Under the pieces are notes generated by a model. That model saw only the letters and a list, made by a program, of their open reading frames with translations. It was not told the DNA's origin and did not search any database. 64,000 nt of DNA. It comes from Exobasidium rhododendri. Its lineage: Eukaryota; Basidiomycota; Exobasidiomycetes; Exobasidiales; Exobasidiaceae. The translations under genes were made by a program, and so were the position numbers. Below, one piece after another: positions 63,707-64,000 of the stretch. The stretch covers positions 3,658,001 to 3,722,000 of the forward strand of contig CP110630.1 in assembly GCA_026210745.1 (NCBI GenBank), read 5' to 3'. The number at the start of each line of letters is the position of its first letter. Position 1 is the first letter of the stretch.

Positions 63707-64000
63707 CTAAGTGGCCACAGGGGCTACACCGAGTCCCTCCACGGCGATGCGGATGTCTCGTTGCCATGCTAGTGACCAGTCGTAGCCCCCCGCGCGAAGT
63801 CGAATGATTTCCTCTTTAGAGAGGTCTGTAGTAATCCAAGGATCATCGTAGGAGTCTGCATCTCTTACTGTGTGACTACCACCAAGAGAAGCTGGCGCAG
63901 GAAGCAAGTCGAAGAGATGGCGTGAGTCGTCCAACGATGCGAGCGGACCTTCAAAGTCCCAGAGCATCTCCATCTGATAGGTCGACTTGCCCTCGTCGGT
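63707..64000 (-). CDS. C-terminal part of an unidentified protein (cut by the window edge)
   Basis: The reverse-strand frame enters from the right edge and ends at a stop at 63707, showing the last 97 residues. They contain MEMLWDFEGPLASLDDSRHL, PWITTDLSKEEIIRLRAGG and a hydrophobic tail RIAVEGLGVAPVAT. I do not recognise the family. It converges with ALG3. Confidence 0.6.
   Translation of the reverse strand, partial: TDEGKSTYQMEMLWDFEGPLASLDDSRHLFDLLPAPASLGGSHTVRDADSYDDPWITTDLSKEEIIRLRAGGYDWSLAWQRDIRIAVEGLGVAPVAT

Noticed and set aside
1-64000. CRISPR arrays, insertion sequences, prophage or viral genes
   Set aside because: The window is intron-containing fungal nuclear DNA; no regularly spaced repeats, transposase, reverse transcriptase or capsid-like genes were seen.

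Overview
This window is nuclear DNA from a fungus, most likely a basidiomycete and plausibly a relative of the smut fungi (Ustilaginomycotina). Genes are dense, on both strands, and most are cut by short introns (about 50-100 nt). Nearly all introns start GTGAGT or a close variant and end in CAG, TAG or AAG. The lineage clue is a stand-alone gene for the C-terminal half of the cytoplasmic dynein heavy chain, an arrangement known from Ustilago maydis (Dyn1/Dyn2). A secreted protein of the basidiomycete 'macrofage activating glycoprotein' type agrees. I placed introns by eye from splice consensus, reading-frame continuity and remembered family motifs. Each joined model given is in frame from ATG to stop, but none was checked against transcripts or databases.

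Layout. 0.4-3.1 kb: two tandem, same-strand CFEM surface-protein genes with the same four-exon architecture. 3.3-7.1 kb: battenin (CLN3/BTN1), the KEOPS subunit Cgi121, and a probable CENP-Q-like kinetochore protein. 7.4-12.2 kb: the dynein C-terminal half gene. 12.4-21 kb: an unknown coiled-coil protein, a prolyl oligopeptidase, Mediator subunit 31 and an unknown protein with a threonine/proline repeat tail. 21.3-25.8 kb: a DUR3-like urea transporter and a D-2-hydroxyglutarate/D-lactate dehydrogenase. 26.1-34.4 kb: haspin kinase, SMC6 and the proteasome-associated deubiquitinase UBP6/USP14.

34.6-40.1 kb holds three predicted secreted proteins (macrofage-activating-glycoprotein-like, unknown, and a double-psi beta-barrel protein). 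Next comes a gene-poor stretch of about 3 kb. 43-52 kb: an unknown low-complexity protein, EMC3, an oligoribonuclease (REX2), the polyadenylation factor FIP1 and ribosomal protein L26. 52.4-63.5 kb: an aromatic-amino-acid-type PLP decarboxylase, a GH5 glucanase-like enzyme, a small hydrophilic protein, a HAM1-like protein and the ALG3 mannosyltransferase. The right edge cuts an unidentified reverse-strand gene.

There is no operon logic; neighbours are mostly unrelated housekeeping genes. Loose themes are chromosome segregation and motility (CENP-Q-like, dynein, haspin, SMC6), ubiquitin and RNA processing (UBP6, FIP1, REX2, MED31), the secretory pathway (EMC3, ALG3) and the cell surface (CFEM pair, GH5, the 34.6-40.1 kb secreted set). 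The items most worth following are the split dynein motor, the CFEM pair with its shared 15-nt exon, several other tiny coding exons, and the secreted-gene cluster beside the gene-poor stretch.
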